From Ligilactobacillus aviarius subsp. aviarius DSM 20655 (GTDB taxonomy: Bacteria > Bacillota > Bacilli > Lactobacillales > Lactobacillaceae): a stretch of 64,000 nt of DNA. Below the pieces are notes generated by a model. The model had not been told where the DNA came from. It saw nothing but the letters and a program-made list of their open reading frames with translations, and ran no database searches. Location of the stretch: assembly GCF_001436315.1 (NCBI RefSeq), contig NZ_AYZA01000019.1, forward strand, positions 24,189-88,188. Reading direction: 5' to 3'. The stretch's first letter is position 1, and every line of letters begins with the position of its first letter. The position numbers were made by a program, and so were the translations under genes. Positions 39,711-48,087 of this stretch are shown here, one piece after another.

Positions 39711-40481
39711 TTGAAGATTATTACATCAGTTAACAATTCACAGGTTAAAGCATGGTCAAAGTTGAATACGAAGAAGGGCCGCTTGAAGCAGGGCAAGTAT
39801 TTGCTTGATGGGTGGCATTTAGTTAAAGAAGCGATTCGGACCCACGAACCGATCGAAACAATCATGGTGCAACCAGATTTCAAGCATTTGCAAGAAATTG
39901 AAGTTCCAGAAGGCGCTGACTTGATTCAAATTACGGATAACGTGGTCAAGCATTTAAGCGACACGAAACATCCGCAAGGGGTCATGGCCGTGATCAAGAT
40001 TCCGGAACAACAAGAAATCGCACCGGAAGACGTTACGGGCGCATGGCTTTTCATGGATAATGTTCAAGATCCCGGTAACATTGGCACGATGGTGCGGACG
40101 GCGGATGCAGCCGGCTTTAGCGGAATCGTCTTTGGTGACGGGACCGCTGACGTTTACAATCCGAAGATCGTGCGTTCAATGCAGGGCAGTCAATTCCATT
40201 TGAAGATGGTCACGGCCCCGCTTGAACCATGGATCAAAGCCTTTAAAGCGCAAAACAAACCGGTTTTCGGAACCGAATTAAATCCAGATGCGCGGCCGTA
40301 TGATCAAGTCGGCAAGCATGCCGATTTTGCATTGATCATGGGGAATGAAGGTAACGGGATGAACAAGGATCTTTTGAAACAAACATCATTGAACCTTTAC
40401 ATTCCAATTATCGGGAAAGCCGAATCATTGAATGTCGCGGTTGCGGCCGGTGTTTTGATGTTCCAGCTTAAAGCAAATTAA
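39711..40481 (+). CDS. TrmH/SpoU family RNA methyltransferase
   Basis: This SPOUT-class enzyme is predicted to methylate ribose 2'-OH in rRNA or tRNA. The 256-residue protein has an N-terminal substrate-binding domain (VKAWSKLNTKKGRLKQGKYL). The knotted SAM domain carries the three family motifs: NIGTMVRTADAAGFSGIV, IMGNEGNGM and IPIIGKAESLNVAVAAGVLM. The start is TTG with GAGGAG 12 nt upstream. A TATAAT at 39667-39672 is the likely -10. Its position near pheST is common in Firmicutes. The target nucleotide is unknown. Confidence 0.92.
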   Translation: MKIITSVNNSQVKAWSKLNTKKGRLKQGKYLLDGWHLVKEAIRTHEPIETIMVQPDFKHLQEIEVPEGADLIQITDNVVKHLSDTKHPQGVMAVIKIPEQQEIAPEDVTGAWLFMDNVQDPGNIGTMVRTADAAGFSGIVFGDGTADVYNPKIVRSMQGSQFHLKMVTAPLEPWIKAFKAQNKPVFGTELNPDARPYDQVGKHADFALIMGNEGNGMNKDLLKQTSLNLYIPIIGKAESLNVAVAAGVLMFQLKAN

Positions 40482-40595
40482 TCTTATTTAAGATTGTTAA
40501 GTTATTAATACAATTCGGTTATAACGTTTGCTTTTTGAAACCAAGCCCGTTAGCATATGGATTGTAAGAACTTAATGAAAAGATCGTGAGGCTCT

Positions 40596-41084
40596 ATGAA
40601 AGAAAACGAATGGCGTAATGATGCGGAATACATGAGTTACGTTGGGAATTTATTAGTCAAGCCGGAAGTTCAAAAATTATCTGAATATGAACAGCATCAT
40701 TTTTGCACGCGACTTGATCATGTGATCACGGTGTCATATGAATCATACAAGATCGCCAAAAAGATGAATCTCGATGCCCGGGCAGTTGCGCGGGCTGGAT
40801 TATTGCATGACTTATTCTACTATGACTGGCGCGATACCAAGTTTAATCTTGGAACGCACGCCTGGATTCACCCACGAGTAGCCGTGCGCAATGCCGAAAA
40901 GATTACGACTTTAACTGCCAAAGAAAAAGATATTATTATCAAGCACATGTGGGGTGCAACGCTGATTCCTCCGAAATATCCGGAAGGGTTTATTGTGACG
41001 GCCGTTGATAAGATTTCAGCGGTTGACGAATACAGCCATCACCTTGTTGACAAGGTTGAACGGATGGTGCGGTCAGCATACTAA
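40596..41084 (+). CDS. HD-domain phosphohydrolase
   Basis: This 162-residue HD superfamily protein is a metal-dependent phosphohydrolase. His ligands appear in LDHVITVSYESYKIA, the HD dyad in AGLLHDLFYYDW, further His in THAWIHPRVAVRNA, and the last Asp in TAVDKISAVDE. It is of the small stand-alone type encoded beside pheST in many lactic acid bacteria. The substrate is unknown, possibly a nucleotide. Its stop is closely followed by the hxlR promoter. Confidence 0.85.
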   Translation: MKENEWRNDAEYMSYVGNLLVKPEVQKLSEYEQHHFCTRLDHVITVSYESYKIAKKMNLDARAVARAGLLHDLFYYDWRDTKFNLGTHAWIHPRVAVRNAEKITTLTAKEKDIIIKHMWGATLIPPKYPEGFIVTAVDKISAVDEYSHHLVDKVERMVRSAY

Positions 41085-41090
41085 TTTACT

Positions 41091-41118
41091 TTGCAAAAGT
41101 AAGGTTATAGTGTACAAT
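41091..41118 (+). promoter_or_regulatory. Promoter of the hxlR leader
   Basis: TTGCAA (41091-41096) and TACAAT (41113-41118) are 16 nt apart, directly after the HD gene. The start of RNA would be near 41125, which places a hairpin and a full terminator between the promoter and the HxlR coding sequence. Confidence 0.6.
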
Positions 41119-41121
41119 AAT

Positions 41122-41155
41122 CACAGTAAAAAGTGCGCCAAAGCACTTAATTGTG
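41122..41155 (+). other. Hairpin in the hxlR leader
   Basis: AAGTGC (41131-41136) and GCACTT (41143-41148) enclose a GCCAAA loop, with an outer CACA/TGTG pairing. As DNA the dyad could be an operator just downstream of the promoter; as RNA it would be the first hairpin of the leader. Confidence 0.55.
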
Positions 41156-41175
41156 GTTGGAACTCAAAAACATTC

Positions 41176-41208
41176 AAGAGGCCATGATGAATATCATAGT
41201 CTCTTTTT
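41176..41208 (+). terminator. Intrinsic terminator in the hxlR leader
   Basis: AGAGGCCATGAT (41177-41188) pairs with ATCATAGTCTCT (41193-41204), with one mismatch and one wobble, around GAAT, followed by TTTTTG. It ends only ~17 nt before the HxlR start codon, so it can end HD-gene transcripts and also attenuate hxlR. Confidence 0.82.
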
Positions 41209-41224
41209 GAAGGGCGGAAAGTAA

Positions 41225-41566
41225 ATGGCAGACTGTAATGGTGAATTTAATCTATGTCCGAAATTTAGTAAGACCTTCAGCATTCTTGGCCGGAAATGGA
41301 ACGGCTTAATTATCGAAGTATTGCTATGCGAAGGTCCGCAACGGTTTAAGGACATTGCAAGCAAAGTCAAAAAATGCAGCGACCGCGTTTTAGTTGAACG
41401 GTTGCGCGAACTTGAGAATGAAGGATTGATCAAGCACACGGCGACTGATTCAGCGCACAGTGTGTATGAATTAACGGACCGCGGAAGTGACCTGAAAGAC
41501 GTGATGGATGCAATTCACACGTGGGCCGATAAATGGTATTCACTTGCGGATTGTCATCAAGATTAA
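41225..41566 (+). CDS. HxlR family transcriptional regulator
   Basis: This 113-residue winged helix regulator has FSILGRKWNGLIIEVLLCEGP and FKDIASKVKKCSDRVLVERLRELE, typical of the HxlR/YodB/HypR family. Two N-terminal cysteines (residues 4 and 11) precede the DNA-binding domain. In relatives such as YodB and HypR, Cys residues in this part sense quinones, disulfide stress or aldehydes, so a redox role is likely but unproved. GCGGAAAG precedes the start. The promoter lies ~110 nt upstream with a terminator in between. No divergent target gene is present. Confidence 0.9.
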   Translation: MADCNGEFNLCPKFSKTFSILGRKWNGLIIEVLLCEGPQRFKDIASKVKKCSDRVLVERLRELENEGLIKHTATDSAHSVYELTDRGSDLKDVMDAIHTWADKWYSLADCHQD

Positions 41567-41568
41567 AC

Positions 41569-41597
41569 TTGACGAAATGCCGGTTTCACGGTAAACT
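41569..41597 (+). promoter_or_regulatory. Promoter of the pheST T-box leader
   Basis: TTGACG (41569-41574) and TAAACT (41592-41597) are 17 nt apart and begin three bases after the HxlR stop. Transcription would begin near 41604 at the foot of the T-box leader. Confidence 0.75.
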
Positions 41598-41603
41598 GTC
41601 TAG

Positions 41604-41857
41604 TTAGAAAAGCGTAGACGGAAAATAGTAAGTCAATGGGTAAATTTCAGTGAGAACCAGAGAGTGTGAATGGTTTAATTTGTCCGTGACCGAATTCACT
41701 TCCTGAGTGGTTACTGGGAAATGACGAAGGTAGCCCGGTGTTAGGCCGTTATCTGACTTAGTGAGTGTTGCATGCTTATTTTAGAAAAGGAGATAAGCGG
41801 CAAAACAAGGGTGGTACCGCGAAGCCTCGTCCCTTTTTGAGGGATGGGGCTTTTCTT
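41604..41857 (+). promoter_or_regulatory. T-box riboswitch (tRNA-Phe) controlling pheST
   Basis: The T-box sequence AGGGTGGTACCGCG is at 41808-41821, followed by a terminator stem of AGCCTCGTCCCT (41824-41835) with AGGGATGGGGCT (41840-41851) and a T-run. In stem I the AGAGAG motif is at 41659-41664. GAATTCAC at 41692-41699 presents UUC, a Phe codon, as the likely specifier. Uncharged tRNA-Phe would bind and stabilise the antiterminator. This agrees with the genes controlled. Confidence 0.95.
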
Positions 41858-41893
41858 TTTACGCAAATTGTGGTTGAGAAAGGAATGAAACAT

Positions 41894-42940
41894 ATGAATT
41901 TACAAGATCGCCTTGAAGAATTACAAACTGAAGGGTTAGCAGCCATCAAAGCTGCCAATGATACCAAAGCGGTTAACGATATTCGGGTAAAGTATCTTGG
42001 AAAAAAGGGCCCAATTACGGAAGTTTTGCGCGGAATGCGTGATTTAGACAAGGAAGAACGACCAAAAGTCGGAGCTTTAGCTAACAAGGTGCGCGATGCA
42101 TTGGCAAATGCGATTGCGGATCGGTTAAATGAACTTGAAATTGAAAAGACAGCAAAGAAGCTTGAAGCTGAAAAAATCGATGTTACGTTACCAGGAGTTC
42201 CGGTAAAGGCTGGTCAGCCGCATGTGCTTGTCCAAATCATCGATGAAATTGAAAAGTTATTCTTAGGCCTTGGATTCCAAATTATTGAAGGACCTGAAGT
42301 CGAAGAAGATCACTATAACTTTGAAATGTTGAATTTACCACCGGATCACCCAGCGCGTGATATGCAAGATACGTTCTACATTACAAAGAAGACGTTAATG
42401 CGGACTCAGACATCACCAGTTCAAGCCCGGACATTGGAAAAGCACGATTTTTCAAAGGGTCCATTAAAGATGATCTCACCTGGGAAAGTTTATCGGCGGG
42501 ATACTGATGACGCAACGCACTCGCACCAATTCCACCAAGTTGAAGGATTAGTGGTTGATAAGAACATCACGATGGCCGACTTAAAGGGAACATTGGAATT
42601 AGTTGCGAAGACGATCTTTGGCGAAGACCGTGAAATTCGGTTACGTCCAAGTTACTTCCCATTCACTGAACCATCTGCCGAAGTGGACGTTTCATGCTTT
42701 AAGTGCGGCGGCAAAGGATGTGCCGTATGCAAGAACAGCGGCTGGATTGAAGTACTAGGCGCCGGCATGGTTCACCCGAACGTTTTGAAGATGGCTGGCG
42801 TGGATCCGGAAGTTTATGGCGGATTTGCCTTTGGATTAGGCCCAGATCGGTTTGCAATGTTGAAGTACGGCGTTGATGACATTCGGGAATTCTACTTGAA
42901 TGACATGCGCTTCTTAAATCAATTCTCACAGAAAGGTTAG
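41894..42940 (+). CDS. pheS: Phenylalanyl-tRNA synthetase alpha subunit
   Basis: PheS is the catalytic subunit that charges tRNA-Phe, as an alpha2-beta2 enzyme with PheT. A coiled N-terminal arm (residues ~1-85) is followed by the class II core. Motif 2 is in [18 protein letters not shown] and motif 3 in [16 protein letters not shown]. The open frame reaches back into the leader. ATG 41894 is chosen because AAAGGA is 9 nt upstream, giving the normal 348 residues. It is controlled by the upstream T-box. Confidence 0.97.
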   Translation: MNLQDRLEELQTEGLAAIKAANDTKAVNDIRVKYLGKKGPITEVLRGMRDLDKEERPKVGALANKVRDALANAIADRLNELEIEKTAKKLEAEKIDVTLPGVPVKAGQPHVLVQIIDEIEKLFLGLGFQIIEGPEVEEDHYNFEMLNLPPDHPARDMQDTFYITKKTLMRTQTSPVQARTLEKHDFSKGPLKMISPGKVYRRDTDDATHSHQFHQVEGLVVDKNITMADLKGTLELVAKTIFGEDREIRLRPSYFPFTEPSAEVDVSCFKCGGKGCAVCKNSGWIEVLGAGMVHPNVLKMAGVDPEVYGGFAFGLGPDRFAMLKYGVDDIREFYLNDMRFLNQFSQKG

Positions 42941-42954
42941 GAGGGTGTTAATCA

Positions 42955-45375
42955 ATGAAAGTTTCAACCAAATGGCTTAATGAATACGTTAAAGTTGATG
43001 ATTTAAAACCAGAAGAACTCGGCGAAAAAATTGAACGCACAGCCGTTGAAGTTGATGGCGTTTCTCGGCGCGCAGACGGTCAAAAGAAAATTGTTGTTGG
43101 TCACATCTTAGAATGTGTGCCGCATCCGAATTCAGACCACCTGCACATTTGCCAAGTCGATGTTGGCGATGAAGAACCATATCAAATCGTCTGCGGGGCA
43201 CCAAATGTTGCTGCAGGTCAAAATGTAATCGTTGCGTTACCAAACTCATGGATCGCCGGCCACATTAAGATCAAGAAAAGCAAGATGCGTGGCGAACTTT
43301 CAATGGGAATGATTTGCGGGTTACAAGAAATCGGCTTCCCGGATGCAGTTGTTCCTAAGGAATTTGCTGATGGAATTTACGTTTTACCAGAAGATGCTGT
43401 TCCGGGCGAACCAGTTTGGGATTACCTTGGAATGGATGAAAGCATTATTGATGTTGACATCACGCCGAACCGCGGTGACATGTTAAGCATGCGCGGGGTT
43501 GCTCATGAAGTAGCAGCAATTTATGATCGTCAAGTTTCCCTTCCACACCCAACGGTTAAGGAAGACGTTTCTTCAAAGATCGAAGACTTATTAAGCCTTG
43601 AAGACGCTGATCAAGAATTAGTTGCGCCATACAAGTTACGGATGGTTAAGGACGTGACGATCAAGCCAAGTCCGATGTGGATGCAAAAACGGTTATGGAA
43701 TGCCGGTATTCGGCCAATCAATAACGTGGTTGACGTTACAAACTACATTTTGATGGACTATGGTCAACCATTGCATGCTTTTGATTATGATAAATTTGAT
43801 TCAAAGAAGTTAACGGTGCGCTTAGCTAATGAAGGTGAAAAATTGACGACCCTTGATGATGAAGAACGTGAATTAAAGGCAACGGACTTAGTAATTGCTG
43901 ACGGTGACCGCGCAATTGCGCTTGCCGGTGTAATGGGCGGTGAAGATACCGAGGTTTCTGATAAGACGCAAACCGTTGTTTTGGAAGCTGCCGTTTTCAA
44001 TTCATCAAAGATTCGGAAGACTGCGCGGCGTGAAAACTTGCATTCAGAAGCATCCCAACGATTTGAACGCGGAATCAACGTTGCAACGGTCCAAGAAGCA
44101 TTGGATGCCGCTGCTCAAATGATCGCTGAATTTGGTGATGGCCAAGTGGTTAGCGGAACATTGGAAATCAACCACGTTGATCCTGAAAACGTGGATGTTG
44201 AAATCATGCCGGAACGGATCAACAAGGTCTTAGGAACTGATTTAACGGATGAAGCAATCGTCGGAATTTTTGAACAACTCGGATTTGGAGTTGCGAAGGA
44301 TGAAACCGGCACATTAACGGTGAGCGTTCCGCCACGCCGCTGGGATATTGCGATCCAAGCCGATTTAATTGAAGAAGTTGCCCGGATCTACGGTTATGAC
44401 AATATTCCAACAACATTGCCAACTATGCCGTTAACGGAAGGCCATTATACAAAAGCACAAAAGATTATCCGCGACGCCCGCGCAATTCTTGAAAGTGCAG
44501 GATTAAGCCAAGCAATTTCATACGGATTGACAACGGAACTAAAGGCCAAGCGCTTTATGCTTGATGAAGCCGAAATGACGCAATTAGACTTCCCAATGAG
44601 TTCAGACCATACAACATTGCGGATGAACTTGATCAGCGGCTTGTTAGATGACGTGGCATACAACCAAGCCCGGAAAGTCAATGACGTTGCTTTGTATGAA
44701 CAAGGACGCGTCTTCTTGCGGGAAAAGGATGCTGAACGGCCAAATGATATCGAACACATTGCTGGGGCATTAACTGGATTATTCCATGAAGCAACATGGC
44801 ACGATGCCAAGAAGCCAGTTGATTTCTACTTAACAAAGGGAATCGTTGAATACTTGATGAGCTCGCTTGGAATTACGGATGGCATTCGGTATGAAGCAAC
44901 CGCTGAATACGAAGAAATGCATCCTGGCCGGACAGCCAAGATCTATGTCAATGACGAATTGATCGGCTTGATTGGGGAAGTTCACCCAAGTCTTGCTAAA
45001 GAATTGAAGATCAAACCAACTTATGTCTTTGAATTAGACTTGCAAAAACTGATCGACTTGCCAAAGAATGCCGAAACATACATCCCAGTTTCGAAGTATC
45101 CAGAAGTTACCCGGGATATTGCATTACTTGTTCCAAATGAAATTACGAATGACCAAATCGTTGAATCGATCAAGCAAAATGGCGGCCGCTTCTTAGCTGA
45201 CATCAAGCTCTTTGATTTGTACCAAGGCGAGAAGATCGATGACGGCTTCAAGTCACTTGCTTATACCCTTGTATACCGCAACAGTGAAGGAACATTGAGC
45301 GATGATGAAATTAACCAAGCATTTGATAAGGTTGTTAAGAAACTTCAAGAAGAACTTGAAGTCACCGTTCGGTAA
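42955..45375 (+). CDS. pheT: Phenylalanyl-tRNA synthetase beta subunit
   Basis: PheT (806 aa) carries tRNA binding and proofreading. Domain order is as expected. An N-terminal EMAP-like tRNA-binding domain (around VGHILECVPHPNSDHLHICQVD) comes first, then the B3/B4 editing part with TPNRGDMLSMRGVAHEVAA, B5, the inactive catalytic-like core, and the C-terminal ferredoxin-fold anticodon domain from about residue 715 (SKYPEVTRDIALLV). GGAGGG precedes the start, 14 nt after pheS. Confidence 0.97.
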   Translation: MKVSTKWLNEYVKVDDLKPEELGEKIERTAVEVDGVSRRADGQKKIVVGHILECVPHPNSDHLHICQVDVGDEEPYQIVCGAPNVAAGQNVIVALPNSWIAGHIKIKKSKMRGELSMGMICGLQEIGFPDAVVPKEFADGIYVLPEDAVPGEPVWDYLGMDESIIDVDITPNRGDMLSMRGVAHEVAAIYDRQVSLPHPTVKEDVSSKIEDLLSLEDADQELVAPYKLRMVKDVTIKPSPMWMQKRLWNAGIRPINNVVDVTNYILMDYGQPLHAFDYDKFDSKKLTVRLANEGEKLTTLDDEERELKATDLVIADGDRAIALAGVMGGEDTEVSDKTQTVVLEAAVFNSSKIRKTARRENLHSEASQRFERGINVATVQEALDAAAQMIAEFGDGQVVSGTLEINHVDPENVDVEIMPERINKVLGTDLTDEAIVGIFEQLGFGVAKDETGTLTVSVPPRRWDIAIQADLIEEVARIYGYDNIPTTLPTMPLTEGHYTKAQKIIRDARAILESAGLSQAISYGLTTELKAKRFMLDEAEMTQLDFPMSSDHTTLRMNLISGLLDDVAYNQARKVNDVALYEQGRVFLREKDAERPNDIEHIAGALTGLFHEATWHDAKKPVDFYLTKGIVEYLMSSLGITDGIRYEATAEYEEMHPGRTAKIYVNDELIGLIGEVHPSLAKELKIKPTYVFELDLQKLIDLPKNAETYIPVSKYPEVTRDIALLVPNEITNDQIVESIKQNGGRFLADIKLFDLYQGEKIDDGFKSLAYTLVYRNSEGTLSDDEINQAFDKVVKKLQEELEVTVR

Positions 45376-45430
45376 TTGATTAAGGATAAGACTTTAGCTT
45401 GATTCAAGCAAAATCTTGAGGAGGAATATT

Positions 45431-46645
45431 TTGACTCAAAATAATCAACAACATCAACCAGAATCAAATTCGAAGGCGGAAAAGAAGCAACCATCAACGA
45501 CGCCATCACGGGTTGAAACGGCAAAGACGAAGTCAACTTCCCACGTTGCCAAGGAAGCTCCAAGTTCAGCGAAACGAATTATTCACTGGACGATCGGCGT
45601 GCTGGTCGTTGTGATCCTCTTTTTCTGCTTCTTAGGTTACCGGTATGTTCAACGGTCGCTCAAACCGCTTGACCCAACTTCAAACGAATCGATCGAAGTT
45701 AAGGTTCCGATTGGAAGTACAGACAAACAAATTGGCGATATTTTACAAAAGAAAGGCGTTATCCGCAGCGGTTTCGTCTTCAATTACTATGTTAAGTCAA
45801 AACAACTGGCAGCATTCAAAGCCGGCTACTATGATTTTAAACCGTCAATGACTTTGGCCCAGATCGCAACGGAATTGCAAAAGGGCGGTTCAAGCACCCC
45901 AATCGGCTCAGGTAAAGTTTTGGTGCGCGAAGGGGTCATGGCTGATCAAATCGGCGACGTGATCCAAAAGAATACGAAGTTTGAAAAGCAAGACTTTTTG
46001 AATTTGCTGAATGATCAGCAATTCTTAAATGAATTAAAGAAAAAGTATCCTGATTTGCTTTCATCAGCGGTGGGAGCGAAGGATGTTAAATACCAACTTG
46101 AGGGTTACTTATACCCAGCAACGTATTCAGTTTCAAAAAATGAAACGTTGAAGCAATTAGTTGAACAAATGGTTGCCAAGGAAAATCAAGAAATGCAACC
46201 ATACTATCAAAAGATCAAGGACGACCATATGTCAGTTCAGCAAGCGTTGACGCTGGCTTCCCTTGTTCAAGGTGAAGGAACAAACCAAGATAGTTTGGAA
46301 ATGATTGCTGGGGTATTTGAAAACCGGCTGCAAAAGAATATGAAATTGCAAACTGATGTGTCAGTGTCATACGCATTAGGCAAACATCAACAAAACATTT
46401 CATATAATGATTTGAAGGTCAACTCACCATATAACCTGTATCAAAATAACGGCTTAGGACCAGGACCAGTCAATAATCCGCCAATCAATGCGGTCAAGGC
46501 GGTTCTTTATCCAAAAGACCGGGATAAGGGATACTTGTACTTTGTTGCCAATATGAAGACGGGTAAGATCTACTACACGAAGTCATATCAACAACATCAA
46601 GAAAATGTAAGTAAAGTTCAAAAAGCAAACGGATACGAAAAATAG
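45431..46645 (+). CDS. mltG: Endolytic murein transglycosylase MltG (YceG-like)
   Basis: MltG cuts nascent glycan strands at the membrane. The protein (404 aa) has a ~55-residue low-complexity cytoplasmic start and a membrane segment (IGVLVVVILFFCFLGYRYV). A LysM-like subdomain and the YceG catalytic domain follow, with LASLVQGEGTNQD, MKLQTDVSVSYALG, NSPYNLY and GLGPGPVNNP. Most relatives read VEKE where this one reads VQGE. I start at TTG 45431, 7 nt after GAGGAGG. It is in series with udk and greA, a conserved order. Confidence 0.93.
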   Translation: MTQNNQQHQPESNSKAEKKQPSTTPSRVETAKTKSTSHVAKEAPSSAKRIIHWTIGVLVVVILFFCFLGYRYVQRSLKPLDPTSNESIEVKVPIGSTDKQIGDILQKKGVIRSGFVFNYYVKSKQLAAFKAGYYDFKPSMTLAQIATELQKGGSSTPIGSGKVLVREGVMADQIGDVIQKNTKFEKQDFLNLLNDQQFLNELKKKYPDLLSSAVGAKDVKYQLEGYLYPATYSVSKNETLKQLVEQMVAKENQEMQPYYQKIKDDHMSVQQALTLASLVQGEGTNQDSLEMIAGVFENRLQKNMKLQTDVSVSYALGKHQQNISYNDLKVNSPYNLYQNNGLGPGPVNNPPINAVKAVLYPKDRDKGYLYFVANMKTGKIYYTKSYQQHQENVSKVQKANGYEK

Positions 46646-46663
46646 GAAGTCGAGGAATTGGGA

Positions 46664-47320
46664 ATGACAAACAACGAAAAGAAACATCGTCCGGTAATTA
46701 TTGGGGTTACAGGGGGTTCAGGAAGCGGAAAGACGACCGTTTCAAATGCGATCCTTGAACAACTTCATGGCCACTCACTTGCAATGATCCAAGAAGATGC
46801 ATACTACAAGAGTCAGGACGACGTTCCATTTGACGAACGGACCAAGGTCAACTATGACCACCCGAACTCATTGGATACAGACCTTTTGGTTGAACAACTG
46901 CATGATTTACTTGAATGGAAAGCAATCAATATTCCGGTTTACGATTATGCAAGCCACAACCGAAGCAAGGAAGTTATCCATCAAGAACCGAAAGAAGTTA
47001 TTTTGGTTGAAGGAATTTTAGTATTAAACGATCCACGGCTTCGTGATTTAATGGATATCAAGATCTTCGTTGATACCGATGATGATATTCGAATCATTCG
47101 GCGGATCCAACGGGATATTGAAGAACGAGGACGTTCATTGCAATCAGTAATTGACCAGTATTTAGCAACGGTTAAACCAATGTATCACCAATTTATCGAA
47201 CCAACGAAACGGTACGCTGACATTATCGTTCCTGAAGGTGGCGAAAACCAAGTTGCAATCGACTTGTTGGTAACAAAGATTCGTGATATTATTCAAAAGA
47301 ACAATTTAAGTGCTGAATAA
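46664..47320 (+). CDS. udk: Uridine kinase
   Basis: Udk phosphorylates uridine and cytidine in pyrimidine salvage. The 218-residue protein begins with the P-loop [14 protein letters not shown]. It has the Walker B-like [12 protein letters not shown] and the [12 protein letters not shown] lid. ATG 46664 is preceded by GAGG at 8 nt; an in-frame TTG lies just before it. It complements the de novo pyrimidine pathway encoded at 21-31 kb. It sits between mltG and greA. Confidence 0.96.
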   Translation: MTNNEKKHRPVIIGVTGGSGSGKTTVSNAILEQLHGHSLAMIQEDAYYKSQDDVPFDERTKVNYDHPNSLDTDLLVEQLHDLLEWKAINIPVYDYASHNRSKEVIHQEPKEVILVEGILVLNDPRLRDLMDIKIFVDTDDDIRIIRRIQRDIEERGRSLQSVIDQYLATVKPMYHQFIEPTKRYADIIVPEGGENQVAIDLLVTKIRDIIQKNNLSAE

Positions 47321-47334
47321 GAGGAGGACTTTAA

Positions 47335-47808
47335 ATGGCTGAAGAAAAAACATTTCCAATGACATTGGAAGGTAAGAAAAAACTTGAAGAAGAACTTGAA
47401 GATTTAAAGACAAATAAACGGGCTGAAGTTATCAAACGGATCAAAATCGCCCGTTCATTCGGTGATTTATCTGAAAACTCAGAATATGAATCAGCTAAGG
47501 ATGAACAATCATTTGTTGAAGGCCGGATCAAGGAAATTGACAACATGTTGAACCACGCTGAAATCATCGACAACGAAAACGTTGATGTTGATGAAGTTTC
47601 AGTTGGAAAGTCAGTAACATTCCAAGAAGAAGATGACGATCCAGAAACATATCAAATCGTTGGGGCTGCAGAAGCTGATCCATTGAACGGCAAGATTTCA
47701 AACGAATCACCAATTGCTAAAGGATTAGTTGGCCACAAGAAGGGTGAAAAGGTAACTGTTACAACTCCTGGTGGCGAAATGACAGTTACGATCATTGATG
47801 TAAAATAA
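47335..47808 (+). CDS. greA: Transcription elongation factor GreA
   Basis: GreA rescues backtracked RNA polymerase by stimulating transcript cleavage. The 157-residue protein has the N-terminal coiled coil with the acidic tip ([17 protein letters not shown]) that enters the secondary channel, and a C-terminal FKBP-like domain ending [22 protein letters not shown] precedes the start. A dispersed intergenic element begins two bases after its stop codon. Confidence 0.97.
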   Translation: MAEEKTFPMTLEGKKKLEEELEDLKTNKRAEVIKRIKIARSFGDLSENSEYESAKDEQSFVEGRIKEIDNMLNHAEIIDNENVDVDEVSVGKSVTFQEEDDDPETYQIVGAAEADPLNGKISNESPIAKGLVGHKKGEKVTVTTPGGEMTVTIIDVK

Positions 47809-47809
47809 G

Positions 47810-47990
47810 AAGGCGTGCCAAAACAGTAAAAACGAGCGTGGTGGAAGCAGAAAAACAAATGAATCGCGCCCCAGCATAGATTCAGAGGTTTTCGAATTAG
47901 CTTCGCGTCACCACTCAGCTCGTTTGTTTTGGAACCCGATTATGCGGATAACAAAGAGGTTGTGATTTGATCACAACCTTATTTTTTTAT
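47810..47990 (+). repeat. Dispersed intergenic element, copy 2
   Basis: This element of about 180 nt is nearly the same as 63054-63233 and ends like 1-86. Conserved blocks are CAAAACAGTAAAAACGAG (47820-47837), GTGGTGGAAGCAGAAAA, AGCATAGATTC, TAGCTTCGCGTC and CTCGTTTGTTTTGGAACCC (from about 47920). The first and last blocks can pair, making a long imperfect hairpin. A terminator hairpin GAGGTTGTGAT/TTGATCACAACCTT closes it. No open reading frame of note is inside. It follows greA and faces the Apf-like gene. Confidence 0.85.
47956..47988 (+). terminator. greA terminator, part of the intergenic element
   Basis: AGAGGTTGTGAT (around 47956-47967) pairs with TGATCACAACCTT (around 47968-47980), followed by ATTTTTTT. 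This hairpin is the 3' end of the dispersed element and ends the mltG-udk-greA unit. Confidence 0.85.
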
Positions 47991-48033
47991 GAAGATTTAG
48001 TTGAAAGCAGGGGAGCCATTAAGCTATAAAAAA

Positions 48034-48060
48034 GAGACTGAACAAAATTTGTTCAGTCTC
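48034..48060. terminator. Terminator of the Apf-like gene
   Basis: A perfect 13-bp stem pairs GAGACTGAACAAA (48034-48046) with TTTGTTCAGTCTC (48048-48060). The A-run on its left gives a T-run on the minus strand, so it serves the minus-strand gene. Confidence 0.92.
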
Positions 48061-48087
48061 AAATTATTTATGTTGACTAATCTTATC

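Noticed and set aside
41765-41893. Longer pheS reading frame into the leader
   Set aside because: It would translate the T-box and its terminator; the ATG at 41894 has a proper ribosome binding site and gives normal family length.
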